From Roseibium alexandrii DFL-11 (lineage in GTDB: Bacteria; Pseudomonadota; Alphaproteobacteria; Rhizobiales; Stappiaceae), in the NCBI RefSeq assembly GCF_000158095.2, contig NZ_CM011002.1:124001-188000 (forward strand): a stretch of DNA of 64,000 nt. The letters are read 5' to 3'. Within the stretch, counting starts at the first letter, position 1, and each line of letters begins with the position of its first letter. The notes under the pieces are model-generated. The model saw only the letters and a program-made list of their open reading frames with translations. It was not told where the DNA came from and did not search any database. A program made the translations under genes and the position numbers. Below, piece after piece: positions 7,732 through 16,494 of the stretch.

Positions 7732-10704
7732 ATGATCATGAATATTCTTTCTCGTGTGCGTCAGACACTGCAATTTCATCTGAGCGTTGTATTTCTGATC
7801 CTTGTTCTAACCGTCGGATCTGTGATCGGCTGGTTAACCTATTCCAGAATGAACGATGTGATAACCGAGGCGTCGCGAAATCTATTCAGTCTAACAAGTA
7901 CCGAAGCGGTTACTGGACTCGAGCGTCTTTATGCTCCAGCGGAACTGGCGGTGGAGATTATCGCGCTTCACGACATCACGCGCACAGAAACGCTTTCCGA
8001 ACGCCTTCCGCATATGGCTTTTCTTGCCGGGTTTCTTGATCAGTCTGCCGCGCTCTCCTCTGTTTATATCGGTTACGATGACGGGGACTTCATCATGCTC
8101 GTGCCAACCAGCAGTGATGAGGTGCGGGGGCGTTACAGTGCGCCGCCGGAGGCTTTTTTTGTCGTCCAATCGATCGAACGCTCCCCCAATGGCGGGGTGC
8201 GGAGCCGTTATATCTTCCTTGATATCGCGATGAATATTCTCGGCGAACGGGAGCAGGCGAGCTTTGCAGGTTACGATCCGCGGTCCCGGCCCTGGTTCGA
8301 GCAAGCCAAGGCATCTGCTGACCAGATCAAGACGCGGCCCTATATTTTTTTCACCTCACAAGAGCTCGGGCAAACCATCGCCCTTCGGGCTTTGGGCAGC
8401 GGCGCCACGGTTGGCGCTGATATTTCATTGGACACGCTGGCAGCATCCTTGCGGAAAGAGCGGATCACCGAACATACCGAGCTTGCACTTTTTGGGAGTG
8501 ATCTCGGCATGATCGCACATCCAGACAAGAGGAAGGTCGTGGAAGTTTTGCCACCATCGGCGACCGGAGGGGCGCCTGGTCTTGGCCGCCTCTCGATAGA
8601 TCATCTGGATGGAACGGTCTTACCGCAGGTGGCCAGAGCAGCCGTTGAGGCGGGGCTGACCGGTGTCGATGACAAAACACTAAATGACCGCCTTGCCTTC
8701 GATGGCGAGCCGTGGCGGGTGCAAGTGTCCCCGCTTAAAGTTCGCGGATCGACTCCATATTATCTGGCCATTGCGGTTCCCGAGGCAGAACTTCTTGTCC
8801 AGGCACGTCAACTCCTTCAGCAGGGCGGGATTGCAATCGGGATCATTCTGCTTGTCTCCATTCCAATTACGATGCTGGTGGCCCGGCTGGTCTCCAGGCC
8901 GGTACAGGCGCTCTCTTTGGAAGCGGAGAAGATACAGCAATTCGATTTTTCTGATCCTGTCGACGTTCAAAGCTTCATCATCGAGATTGAGGACCTTTCC
9001 AGGTCAATGGGCGACATGAAATCGACCATTCGGCAGTTTCTGGAAATCAACCGGTCTATTTCTGAAGAAACCGATTTTGAGCGGCTGTTGCAGACCCTGC
9101 TGGAGGGAATGGGAAACATTGTCGGATCAGAGCAGGGGGCAGTCTACCTGATCAGTGCGGACGACACTGCCCTTGAACCGGTTGCGGCCATGGGGGTGCC
9201 AGTCGACACATTACGCCGCCATCCCTTGAATAATCTCCCACATGTCCTGCGCGAGGCCATTGATCGGGATGACATTCGAGCGACCATTATTGACGGCGAA
9301 GCGCTGGCTGTTTGTGGCGGTGATCCAGGTGCAGGGAAGAATCCGGAGCGCAATGCCATGGTTGTTCCGCTGTTTAACCGTAACAACGCGATGATCGGCA
9401 TCATGACCCTGGTGCAGGAAGCAAAAGCCAATACCTCGTTGATCCGTTTTGTCGACGCGTTGTCTCGGTCAGCTGCCATCGCGCTCGAAACCCGCCAGTT
9501 GATCGCGTCGCAAAAGGCTCTGTTTGAGGCCTTTATCCGCATGATCGCCGACGCGATTGATGCCAAAAGTCCCTATACTGGGGGGCACTGCGCGCGTGTG
9601 CCCGAACTCACTAAAATGCTGGCTGAGGCCGCCAATGCCGCAGACCACGGGCCTTTCGCTGATTTGAAGCTGACAGATGACGACCGGGAAGCCATCCATG
9701 TGGCCGCGTGGTTGCATGATTGTGGCAAGGTAACCACACCGGAGTATGTGGTCGACAAGGCGACAAAACTGGAGACGCTGTATGATCGCATTCATGAAAT
9801 CCGGATGCGTTTTGAGGTTCTGAAACGCGATGCGGAAATCACCTATTGGAAAGGTGTTGCCAACGGTGATGACCTGAAAGACTTGGTTGAACAGCGCGAC
9901 GAGCAGCTGGCAGCGCTTGATGTGGACTTTGCCTTTGTGGCCGAATGCAATGAGGGCGGCGAGTTTATGTCACCCGACCGGCTTGACCGGCTCCAGGAAA
10001 TCGCGAAGCGGACCTGGACCCGAACGCTCTCAGACAGGGTCGGGATCAGCCACGAGGAACTGTATCGCAAGCAGCAAACTCCTGAGCCGGACTTGCCGGT
10101 CCGCGAGCCGCTGCTTGCAGATCGGCCAGAGCACGTTCTTAAGCGCCGGCCAGAGGATCTCTTCGCCGCAGACAATCCCTGGGGCTTCAAGCTGGACCAA
10201 CCGGAGCACCTTTATGATCGTGGGGAGCTCTACAATCTCTCAATTGCGCGTGGCACCTTGACCGCTGAGGAACGCTACAAGATCAACGATCATATCGTGC
10301 AGACAATCATCATGCTGTCGCGGCTGCCGTTCCCATCTTACCTGCGCCAGGTGCCTGAACTTGCAGGGGGGCACCATGAAAAGATGGATGGAACGGGCTA
10401 CCCGAAACGCTTAAAGGGCAGCGAGATGAGTTCATTCGCACGGATGATGGCGATAGCCGATATCTTCGAAGCTCTAACCGCCGCCGACCGGCCCTACAAG
10501 AAGGGCAAGACCGTGTCGGTAGCGCTCAAGATCATGGGCTTCATGGTCAAGGACGGGCACATCGATGCCGAACTTTACGACCTGTTTCTAACTTCGCGCG
10601 TCTGGGCCGACTACGCATCCAGGTTCATGAAGCCGGATCAGATCGACGAGGTTGATGTTGCAGCTCTAAGGCCGGACAAAGCTGAAAGTCGGGCTGTTGG
10701 ATGA
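7732..10704 (+). CDS. Cache-HAMP-GAF-HD-GYP cyclic-di-GMP phosphodiesterase
   Basis: A 990-residue membrane sensor. TM1 at about residues 17-36, a large periplasmic Cache-type domain to about 365, TM2 near 365-387, a HAMP segment (RLVSRPVQALSLEAEKI), a GAF domain about 440-600, then an HD-GYP domain. Metal ligands are visible: GGH near 620, HDCGK at 662-666, and HHEKMDGTGYP at 881-891, followed by ARMMAIADIFEALTAADRPY. HD and HHE are about 218 residues apart, against roughly 60 in RpfG-type proteins, so an insertion of about 155 residues, highly charged, interrupts the catalytic domain. Predicted to hydrolyse c-di-GMP in response to an extracellular ligand. Start at 7732 or the second ATG at 7738. 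Confidence 0.85.
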   Translation: MIMNILSRVRQTLQFHLSVVFLILVLTVGSVIGWLTYSRMNDVITEASRNLFSLTSTEAVTGLERLYAPAELAVEIIALHDITRTETLSERLPHMAFLAGFLDQSAALSSVYIGYDDGDFIMLVPTSSDEVRGRYSAPPEAFFVVQSIERSPNGGVRSRYIFLDIAMNILGEREQASFAGYDPRSRPWFEQAKASADQIKTRPYIFFTSQELGQTIALRALGSGATVGADISLDTLAASLRKERITEHTELALFGSDLGMIAHPDKRKVVEVLPPSATGGAPGLGRLSIDHLDGTVLPQVARAAVEAGLTGVDDKTLNDRLAFDGEPWRVQVSPLKVRGSTPYYLAIAVPEAELLVQARQLLQQGGIAIGIILLVSIPITMLVARLVSRPVQALSLEAEKIQQFDFSDPVDVQSFIIEIEDLSRSMGDMKSTIRQFLEINRSISEETDFERLLQTLLEGMGNIVGSEQGAVYLISADDTALEPVAAMGVPVDTLRRHPLNNLPHVLREAIDRDDIRATIIDGEALAVCGGDPGAGKNPERNAMVVPLFNRNNAMIGIMTLVQEAKANTSLIRFVDALSRSAAIALETRQLIASQKALFEAFIRMIADAIDAKSPYTGGHCARVPELTKMLAEAANAADHGPFADLKLTDDDREAIHVAAWLHDCGKVTTPEYVVDKATKLETLYDRIHEIRMRFEVLKRDAEITYWKGVANGDDLKDLVEQRDEQLAALDVDFAFVAECNEGGEFMSPDRLDRLQEIAKRTWTRTLSDRVGISHEELYRKQQTPEPDLPVREPLLADRPEHVLKRRPEDLFAADNPWGFKLDQPEHLYDRGELYNLSIARGTLTAEERYKINDHIVQTIIMLSRLPFPSYLRQVPELAGGHHEKMDGTGYPKRLKGSEMSSFARMMAIADIFEALTAADRPYKKGKTVSVALKIMGFMVKDGHIDAELYDLFLTSRVWADYASRFMKPDQIDEVDVAALRPDKAESRAVG

Positions 10705-10715
10705 CAAGAGATATT

Positions 10716-10744
10716 GGTCGCGCGGATCATTTGTCCGCACGACC
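10716..10744. terminator. hairpin between convergent HD-GYP and TAXI genes
   Basis: GGTCGCGCGGA (10716-10726) pairs with TCCGCACGACC (10734-10744) with one C/A mismatch around a 7-base loop. It lies between two gene ends but has no T-tract on either strand, so it may block read-through or protect 3' ends without being a classical intrinsic terminator. Confidence 0.5.
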
Positions 10745-10755
10745 CTTAAAAGCAA

Positions 10756-11751
10756 TCAGTTGCTGTAGATCATGTCGGCAGGAATGTCCGCGCTGGCGTT
10801 TTCTTGGAACCAGCGGGCTGCACCCGGGTGCCATTTCATCACCGTGTTGCGGTCCCAGAACTCCGGCAGTGTCGAGCGGGCGGCCTTGTGAGTTTGGACC
10901 ATACGACCGTTATCGGACATAACGGCTTTTACTACGCCATGGACGAATGTCTCGGGAAGGTCACAGTTTGCAATCGCAAAGTTCCACATGGAAACGGAGC
11001 GTGCCGGGCTTTCCAGAGTGGTGTAGGTGTCGTCTGCAATGTCAAAATCTGCCACCGGGAATGCTTCGGTGATTTTGGCCTGCTCTTCTTCCGTGAATTC
11101 TATGATATTGATGTCGGTCTGTACCTCAAGCTGGCTCACCGCTGGAACTGGAACGCCGGCTGCAAATGCGATCACATCGAGCAGACCATCCTGCAATTGA
11201 ATGCCAAGGTCGGACCAGCCCCCGTTGCGCCTTTCAAACTTCACGCCCAGCTCTTCCATCATGCGTGGGAAATAGGTGTCAGACGTCGAGCCTGCCGGTC
11301 CAAAGCCAATTCGTGCACCTTCAGGAATGTCGGCAACAGACGTAATACCGGATGAGCTCTATGCCGTAATGGAGAAAGGCGTCTGATACATCGGGAACAT
11401 GGCGCAGGCTTTGTCCATCTTCAGGCCCGGCGCAATCGGGTTGGAGCCGGCAATGGATTCTGCAGCGGGTCCCATCGTTGTCATGCCAAACGGCAGATCG
11501 CCGGAATGCACGAGCGCCATGTTCTGCATCGGGCCGCCCGTGACTTCTGCGCCGCCGGAAACGCCGAGTTCCTCGCCAGCGATGTTTGCCCAGCCAGTTC
11601 CGTATCCAAAGTAAGTTCCGCCTTGTGAGCCGGTTCCAACTGTAAAGCTCTCCGGCCAGCCGGTTTTGTCCACGCTGTGGTTGTCGGCAGCAGCAGGGAG
11701 TGCGGTCATGGCGGCGATCACAACGGCGCCGGTAATCAGATTGAATTTCAT
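10756..11751 (-). pseudogene. TAXI-family TRAP solute-binding protein interrupted by one in-frame amber codon
   Basis: The reading frame from ATG 11751 to the stop at 10756 would encode 330 residues of a TAXI (TRAP-associated extracytoplasmic immunogenic) binding protein, but codon 131 is TAG (11359-11361). Both halves are in the same frame and both are well conserved: signal peptide ending in AAADNHS, then TVGTGSQGGTYFGYGTGWANIA, GGPMQNMALVHSGDLPFGMT, FPMYQTPFSITA, stop, then SSSGITSVADIPEGARIGFG and GSTSDTYFPRMMEELGV. No other disruption is seen, so the lesion looks recent, or is a sequencing error. An ATG-initiated downstream fragment could start at 11262. No TRAP permease gene is adjacent. 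It lies next to the LysR and tartrate dehydrogenase genes, suggesting a dicarboxylate or hydroxy-acid substrate. Confidence 0.85.
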
Positions 11752-11875
11752 GTGTTCCTCCGGGTCTTGGGCAAGGCCTGTTGTCTCGCCCCGCAGCCTC
11801 CTTCGCGGGGTAGAGACATGGCTCTCACCGAAAGAGCAGCCTAATCAGATCGCTTCAGTCGACACAGTTCGCAGA

Positions 11876-11901
11876 GATTATATAAATTTTATGAATAATA
11901 A
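11876..11901. promoter_or_regulatory. AT-rich motif upstream of the TAXI gene, shared with the LysR/dehydrogenase promoter
   Basis: GATTATATAAATTTT (11876-11890) differs at one base from GATTATATTAATTTT at 12830-12844 in the LysR/tartrate dehydrogenase intergenic region, and both are followed by an ATG-containing AT-rich partner half. This copy lies about 125 bases upstream of the TAXI start, between it and the end of the LysR gene. A common LysR operator is the natural reading, but AT-richness raises the chance of coincidence. Confidence 0.4.
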
Positions 11902-11904
11902 CTG

Positions 11905-12819
11905 TCACGCAGAGAGGGCCAGCTGCTCCGTCTGTTGGTGCAATATCTCAAGAAATGCATCCCGGGCCGTATCTCTCGTGTCTCTGACCAAGGCAACGGA
12001 AAGCGCAAGCCTGGTTCTGGCCGATCCGGACGGCAAATCCAGGGAGACAAATTTCACGCCGCCGACTGCGAGCCGGGAAATCCAACGCGGGACAATGGCT
12101 ATGCCGACCCCTGTGCTGACCAGATTGACGATGGTTTGTTTTTCTTCGGCAATTTGCGCAACGCGTGCGCTTAAACCAGCTTCCAGAAACAGCTTTATTG
12201 TCAGATCGTGACTGTGGGGCCGCGATCCCTTGTCCGGAACGATGAGGGGTTCGTCCGCCATGTCCTCAACCGAGATTTTTTTCTTTGCAGCCAGCGGATG
12301 GCTGCTTGGAACCGCGACGACAGCTGTCTCATGGAACAGGGACTTCAACATCAGCCGCTGATCAACGATTTCAGGTGGGCGGACGATTGCAACATCGAGA
12401 CGCCCGGTCAGCAAACGCGGCAAGAGCCGTATTGTTTTTTGCTCCAGGAGCTGGATATCAACACCGGGATACGCCTCCCGGAAATGAGGGATTATCTGCG
12501 GGATCAGACCAACCGCGGCGCTATCAATGGCTCCAATGCGCAGGACCGATGTCTTGTCGCGTTGGCTTTCGCGAAATGACGCCTCCAATTTGTCGACTCT
12601 CTCCACGATGTCTCGTGCGGCGGCCAAGAATTCACTGCCAGATTGCGTCAGGACAACGCTGCGGGTTGTCCGGGTAAGCAAACGGCTGCCAAGACTGTCC
12701 TCCAGCATTTTGATGTGCCGCCCCAAAGAAGCTGGAAGAATGTTCAGTTTTTGAGCAGCTCTGCCGAAATGCAGCGTATCTGCTACAGCGATGAAGCACC
12801 TGAGTTGACGAAGTTCCAT
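11905..12819 (-). CDS. LysR-family regulator, divergent to tartrate/D-malate dehydrogenase
   Basis: A 304-residue LysR-type transcriptional regulator. The N-terminal winged helix reads MELRQLRCFIAVADTLHFGR followed by AAQKLNILPASLGRHIKMLE and RLLTRTTRSVVLTQSG; the rest is a periplasmic-binding-protein-like effector domain starting near VLRIGAIDSAAVGLIPQII. It is transcribed away from the dehydrogenase gene with 138 bases between starts, the same arrangement as dmlR-dmlA in Escherichia coli, where the regulator activates the dehydrogenase in response to D-malate. The TAXI gene follows on the same strand 153 bases beyond its stop. By context it most likely controls the dehydrogenase and the TAXI gene; the effector is unknown. 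Confidence 0.88.
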   Translation of the reverse strand: MELRQLRCFIAVADTLHFGRAAQKLNILPASLGRHIKMLEDSLGSRLLTRTTRSVVLTQSGSEFLAAARDIVERVDKLEASFRESQRDKTSVLRIGAIDSAAVGLIPQIIPHFREAYPGVDIQLLEQKTIRLLPRLLTGRLDVAIVRPPEIVDQRLMLKSLFHETAVVAVPSSHPLAAKKKISVEDMADEPLIVPDKGSRPHSHDLTIKLFLEAGLSARVAQIAEEKQTIVNLVSTGVGIAIVPRWISRLAVGGVKFVSLDLPSGSARTRLALSVALVRDTRDTARDAFLEILHQQTEQLALSA

Positions 12820-12829
12820 ATCGCATCTC

Positions 12830-12856
12830 GATTATATTAATTTTTTATATGATTAA
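12830..12856. promoter_or_regulatory. candidate LysR operator with interrupted dyad
   Basis: ATTATAT (12831-12837) and ATATGAT (12847-12853) form a 6-of-7 inverted repeat with a 9-base spacer, ten bases upstream of the LysR start and about 100 bases upstream of the dehydrogenase start. The size and position suit an autoregulatory LysR box, and the left part recurs at 11876. Confidence 0.4.
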
Positions 12857-12957
12857 ATTGCTATTGCTGCAACCACATGGAGTTGCGAACTATGGGAAGA
12901 GAACGGCGGTCTTTGAGCGTGGGCACTCAGCCCTTTTCACGAAAATAGGAATTTGAA

Positions 12958-14031
12958 ATGCGCACTTACCAGATTGCAGCCATCCCGGCAGACGGCATCG
13001 GGCCTGAAGTGATCGAAGCGGGTGCTGAAGTGTTGGCCGCGCTTGGTCAGCGGGCAGGTGATGTGGATTTCAAACTGACCTTCTTCGACTGGGGATCTGA
13101 GCGGTACAAGAAGCATGGCGAGATGATGCCGTCTGATGGCCTCGAACAGCTTAAAGCTTTTGATGCGATCTATTTCGGGGCCGTCGGCGCACCGGATGTC
13201 CCGGATCATATTACCCTTTGGGGGCTCCGCTTGCCGATCTGTCAGGGGTTTGACCAATACGCCAATGTCCGGCCGACGAAGATTATTCCCGGCGTAACGT
13301 CCCCGCTGCGCGGCGTTGGTGTCGGAGACCTGGACTGGGTGATCGTGCGCGAAAACTCGGAGGGCGAGTATTCGGGAAATGGCGGGCGGGCGCACCGCGG
13401 ACTGCCGGAAGAAGTTGGCACGGAAGTCGCCATCTTCACCCGTGTCGGGGTCACGCGGATCATGCGGTATGCCTTTCAGCTTGCACAATCCCGTCCGCGT
13501 AAACTGCTGACCGTGGTGACCAAATCCAACGCGCAGCGGCATGGCATGGTCATGTGGGATGAGATCGCCGCCGAAGTCGCGATAGAGTTTCCGGATGTGA
13601 CGTGGGACAAGATGCTGGTCGATGCGATGACCGTGCGCATGGTCAAGAACCCAAAAAGCCTCGACACCATCGTTGCGACCAATCTCCATGCGGACATTTT
13701 ATCCGACCTGGCAGGTGCCTTGGCTGGAAGCCTGGGCGTCGCTCCCACAGCCAATATTGATCCTGAGCGCCGCTTCCCGTCGATGTTCGAACCCATTCAT
13801 GGATCGGCCTTCGATATCACGGGCAAGGGGATTGCAAACCCGGTCGCAACCTTCTGGACCGCGTCGCAGATGCTGGACCATCTGGGGGAGGCAACGTCTA
13901 GCCAGCGTCTGATGACAGCGGTTGAGCGCGTCTGCGACGCAGGCATTGTGACGCCCGACGTTGGGGGCAAAGCCACCACCCGGGAAGTCACCGAGGCTGT
14001 TATCCGGGCGATCCACGGATCAAACGAGTAA
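12958..14031 (+). CDS. ttuC: tartrate / D-malate dehydrogenase
   Basis: A 357-residue member of the isocitrate/isopropylmalate dehydrogenase family. It starts with IAAIPADGIGPEVI, has the substrate-loop ICQGFDQYANVRP, the VIVRENSEGEYSG phosphate-loop region, KSNAQRHGMVMWDE, and the metal/NAD region ATNLHADILSDLAGALAGSLG and FEPIHGSAFDITGKGIANP. Length and motifs match TtuC/DmlA enzymes, which oxidise tartrate or D-malate with NAD+ (decarboxylating). The divergent LysR gene and the nearby TAXI binding protein suggest an inducible hydroxy-dicarboxylate catabolic locus. TtuC and DmlA cannot be separated by eye, so the symbol is provisional. Confidence 0.85.
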   Translation: MRTYQIAAIPADGIGPEVIEAGAEVLAALGQRAGDVDFKLTFFDWGSERYKKHGEMMPSDGLEQLKAFDAIYFGAVGAPDVPDHITLWGLRLPICQGFDQYANVRPTKIIPGVTSPLRGVGVGDLDWVIVRENSEGEYSGNGGRAHRGLPEEVGTEVAIFTRVGVTRIMRYAFQLAQSRPRKLLTVVTKSNAQRHGMVMWDEIAAEVAIEFPDVTWDKMLVDAMTVRMVKNPKSLDTIVATNLHADILSDLAGALAGSLGVAPTANIDPERRFPSMFEPIHGSAFDITGKGIANPVATFWTASQMLDHLGEATSSQRLMTAVERVCDAGIVTPDVGGKATTREVTEAVIRAIHGSNE

Positions 14032-14032
14032 T

Positions 14033-14067
14033 CTGGCAGACAAGCCTTTTCGGTCTCCGTCTGCCAG
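14033..14067. terminator. hairpin between convergent dehydrogenase and SbmA-like genes
   Basis: CTGGCAGAC (14033-14041) pairs exactly with GTCTGCCAG (14059-14067) across a 17-base loop immediately after the dehydrogenase stop. There is no T-tract; probably a transcript-end structure. Confidence 0.5.
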
Positions 14068-14091
14068 TTGCCCTATGACCTCCGGCCACTG

Positions 14092-15105
14092 TTACTCCGC
14101 CGGCATTTCCTGTGGGACGCTGCCGTTGCGCTCGTATTCCCAAATGTGGCCTTCAAAGGCTCTGAGGCGTTTGTAGACGGAGATCAGCTCGACGATCGTG
14201 GTCCAGGCGTTGACTAGATACTGGAACGAGTTTTCGACCTGGGAGAACGCGCGCACGATCTGCTGCATCACGCCCAAGGTGATGGCTCCGGTTACGATTG
14301 TCGGTCCGAGCGCAATGTAGGGCACAAGAACTGTTGCCTGTAGGTAAGACCATTTGGCGATGTCAAAATATAGGTAGTGGAAGAACAGCCGGAAATAGTT
14401 CTTGCGGACATGGCCAAAGAGTTCATCGACCGACGGTGGATCGGCGCGCTCTTCATCGTCTTCGCCGTACACGAGTTCTTTCCGATAGGCCGCTTCGACC
14501 TTCTGGTTGTTGAACTCCAAACCCGGCAGCTTCACTCCGACAACAGCCAACAACACCGTGCCGGACGCTGCGGAGATAATCGCGACATAGACAAGGGAAT
14601 GAGCAACCGGGCCAATCCAGGGCAATTCGGTCACGTTGGCCGAGAGCTCCCAAAGGATCGGCAGAAACGCGATGAGTGTCATGACGGAGCGCAGGAATGA
14701 GACGCCGAGGCTCTCCATGATTCGCGCAAAGCGCATGGTATCTTCCTGAACGCGTTGGGAGGCACCCTCAATGTGACGAACCACATGCCAATGGGCCATA
14801 TAGTAGTCGTTCATGGCTGTACGCCAACGGAACACAAAGTGCTTGGTGATGAAGTCCAGTATCACCGCAACGACCACGAAAATCGCGGCGATGTACAGGA
14901 ACGTCATCAATTCGCGCATGTATTCGCTAAAGGTGACCGAACCCGGCTCGCTCAAGGCTCTTTGAATAAGATCGTAGAAACTGCCGAACCATTCGTTGAT
15001 CTCGACGTTCAGGTTCACCTGGTACTGGGTGGCGCCGAGGATGACCACCGAGATGATCCAGGCCCAGAAGAACCATTTACGGTTCAGAAAAAACGATCGG
15101 AACAT
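14092..15105 (-). CDS. SbmA/BacA-like peptide antibiotic transporter, short form
   Basis: A 337-residue inner-membrane protein closely resembling SbmA/BacA, the proton-driven importers of peptide antibiotics and, in rhizobia, of host NCR peptides. Shared segments include FYDLIQRALSEPGSVTFSEY, FVFRWRTAMNDYYMAHW, RHIEGASQRVQEDTMRFA, VGVKLPGLEFNNQKVEAAYR, KELVYGEDDEERADPPSV, RKNYFRLFFHYLYFDIAK and the C-terminal VYKRLRAFE. SbmA and BacA are about 400-420 residues; here roughly 65-70 residues containing the first hydrophobic segments are absent, so the N-terminus joins almost directly to the VNAW-FYDLIQ helix. Upstream in-frame sequence does not encode the missing part. No ATPase domain (BclA type) is present. 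Monocistronic. Confidence 0.88.
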   Translation of the reverse strand: MFRSFFLNRKWFFWAWIISVVILGATQYQVNLNVEINEWFGSFYDLIQRALSEPGSVTFSEYMRELMTFLYIAAIFVVVAVILDFITKHFVFRWRTAMNDYYMAHWHVVRHIEGASQRVQEDTMRFARIMESLGVSFLRSVMTLIAFLPILWELSANVTELPWIGPVAHSLVYVAIISAASGTVLLAVVGVKLPGLEFNNQKVEAAYRKELVYGEDDEERADPPSVDELFGHVRKNYFRLFFHYLYFDIAKWSYLQATVLVPYIALGPTIVTGAITLGVMQQIVRAFSQVENSFQYLVNAWTTIVELISVYKRLRAFEGHIWEYERNGSVPQEMPAE

Positions 15106-15462
15106 AGGGCGGCGCCTTTCGAATCGGGTATTTTTTATAAGTATAGGAGCACGTAACGGCAGGGGCAGGTATGTGCCGGGTTTTCAGTTGCTTTTGAAGA
15201 GGAAACGTTGCTCATACACGCCGATTTTATCGGCAAGCCCTGTTTAATCTGCCAAGGCCACGCGCGAGATTGCAAAAATTGAGGCCGGGGTAGATACTGG
15301 TCTCTCACTTCTGAAGCGATTTGCACAAATCTTGTCCTGGGTGCTCGGCAGACTAATTGGGATCTGTTTGCGGCGCTTTTGCCTTCACAGTTCTGTTATT
15401 CTTTTTCAACTGGTCCGTGGCGTGGAATGCGCTGGGTCTATGCCAGTGTCTGGATCCGATTT
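15106..15462. other. divergent intergenic region without a recognisable gene
   Basis: 357 bases between the SbmA-like gene and the second DMT gene, which are transcribed away from each other. The frame of the DMT gene is open upstream to 15379 but that extension does not look like protein. AT-rich stretches near 15130 and 15390-15410 could hold promoters; I see no strong operator, RNA or repeat. Confidence 0.4.
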
Positions 15463-16464
15463 ATGGCGTCAAAAAAATCCGCAACCCAGCTGTCCCGCGC
15501 CCCAGCGCCAACGGGAATGACACGGCAGGCTCCGCTCATCGGAATTGGGCTCAAACTGGCCTCGACCATTGTGTTCTTTGCCATGGTGACGGTGCTCAAG
15601 ATCGCCGCGGAACGTGTGCCAATCGGCGAGCTCGTATTCGCGCGGAATTTTTTCGGTGTCTTTCCAGTTCTGATGATGGTGGGGGTGCGCGGGGAGCTTG
15701 GCCTTGCGTTCCAGACGCAGAACCCCAAGGGGCATCTTCTACGCGCATGCATCGGTTTGACGGCCATGGTGTGCATGTTCACCGCCTATGATCTGCTGCC
15801 GCTGCCCGATGCAACGGCCATCAACTTTGCAACCCCCCTGATCGTTGTTGTTCTGGCCTTTTTTATGCTGGGCGAAACTGTCCGGATCTATCGGTGGAGT
15901 GCGGTTGCAGTTGGTTTTGCCGGCATCCTCGTTGTTTTGTCACCGCATCTGGGGGAGGGGGATTTCGACAACTCCGCCACCTTTGGAGCCGTCGTCGGAT
16001 TTATGGGCGCTGCTTTTGCGGCCCTTGCCATGATCACGGTCCGGAGGCTGTGCGTCACCGAGCGCACCTCGACCATTGTCACCTGGTTTTCCCTGTCCGC
16101 GACCGTGATCTCGCTTCTGACCATTCCAGCCGGTTGGATCTGGCCGGACCAAGCCTGGATCATCCCGGATATGGAGACAGCGGCTCTACTGGTGATGATT
16201 GGCCTGTTCGGCGGTGTGGGGCAGATCCTTTTGACCCAGAGCTATCGCTATGCGGATGCGTCGACCATCGCGCCGTTTGATTATGTGAACATGCTCTGGG
16301 CGATCCTGGTTGGCTGGGTCGTCTTTGCCGAGGTCCCGGTCCTTGAGGTGATTGTGGGAGCGGTGATCGTCATGGCCGCCGGGATCTTTGTGATCTACCG
16401 GGAGCACCGGCTTGGCCTCGACCGGACCAAGGACCGCCGGGCATCGACACCGTCCAAGTCTTGA
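15463..16464 (+). CDS. DMT-superfamily transporter (EamA repeats)
   Basis: A 333-residue, ten-helix membrane protein made of two EamA halves: LKLASTIVFFAMVTVLKIAA and GELVFARNFFGVFPVLMMV begin the first, LLVMIGLFGGVGQILLTQSY and FDYVNMLWAILVGWVVFAE lie in the second, with the typical LPLPDATAINFATPLIVVVL stretch between. It is S-adenosylmethionine/RhtA-like in general layout, but no substrate can be assigned. The frame is open to 15379; I chose the ATG at 15463 (MASKKS), while 15517 (MTRQAP) just before the first helix is also possible, since no clear Shine-Dalgarno decides. The gene is followed 30 bases later by the convergent Lrp-type gene. Confidence 0.8.
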   Translation: MASKKSATQLSRAPAPTGMTRQAPLIGIGLKLASTIVFFAMVTVLKIAAERVPIGELVFARNFFGVFPVLMMVGVRGELGLAFQTQNPKGHLLRACIGLTAMVCMFTAYDLLPLPDATAINFATPLIVVVLAFFMLGETVRIYRWSAVAVGFAGILVVLSPHLGEGDFDNSATFGAVVGFMGAAFAALAMITVRRLCVTERTSTIVTWFSLSATVISLLTIPAGWIWPDQAWIIPDMETAALLVMIGLFGGVGQILLTQSYRYADASTIAPFDYVNMLWAILVGWVVFAEVPVLEVIVGAVIVMAAGIFVIYREHRLGLDRTKDRRASTPSKS

Positions 16465-16494
16465 AGAGATACCGCGCTGTTCCAGGTTTCTTTA

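Noticed and set aside
11359..11361. Possible programmed amber decoding (pyrrolysine or suppressor) in the TAXI gene
   Set aside because: No pyl genes or downstream element are visible, and pyrrolysine is not expected in this group; a nonsense mutation or sequencing error is simpler.
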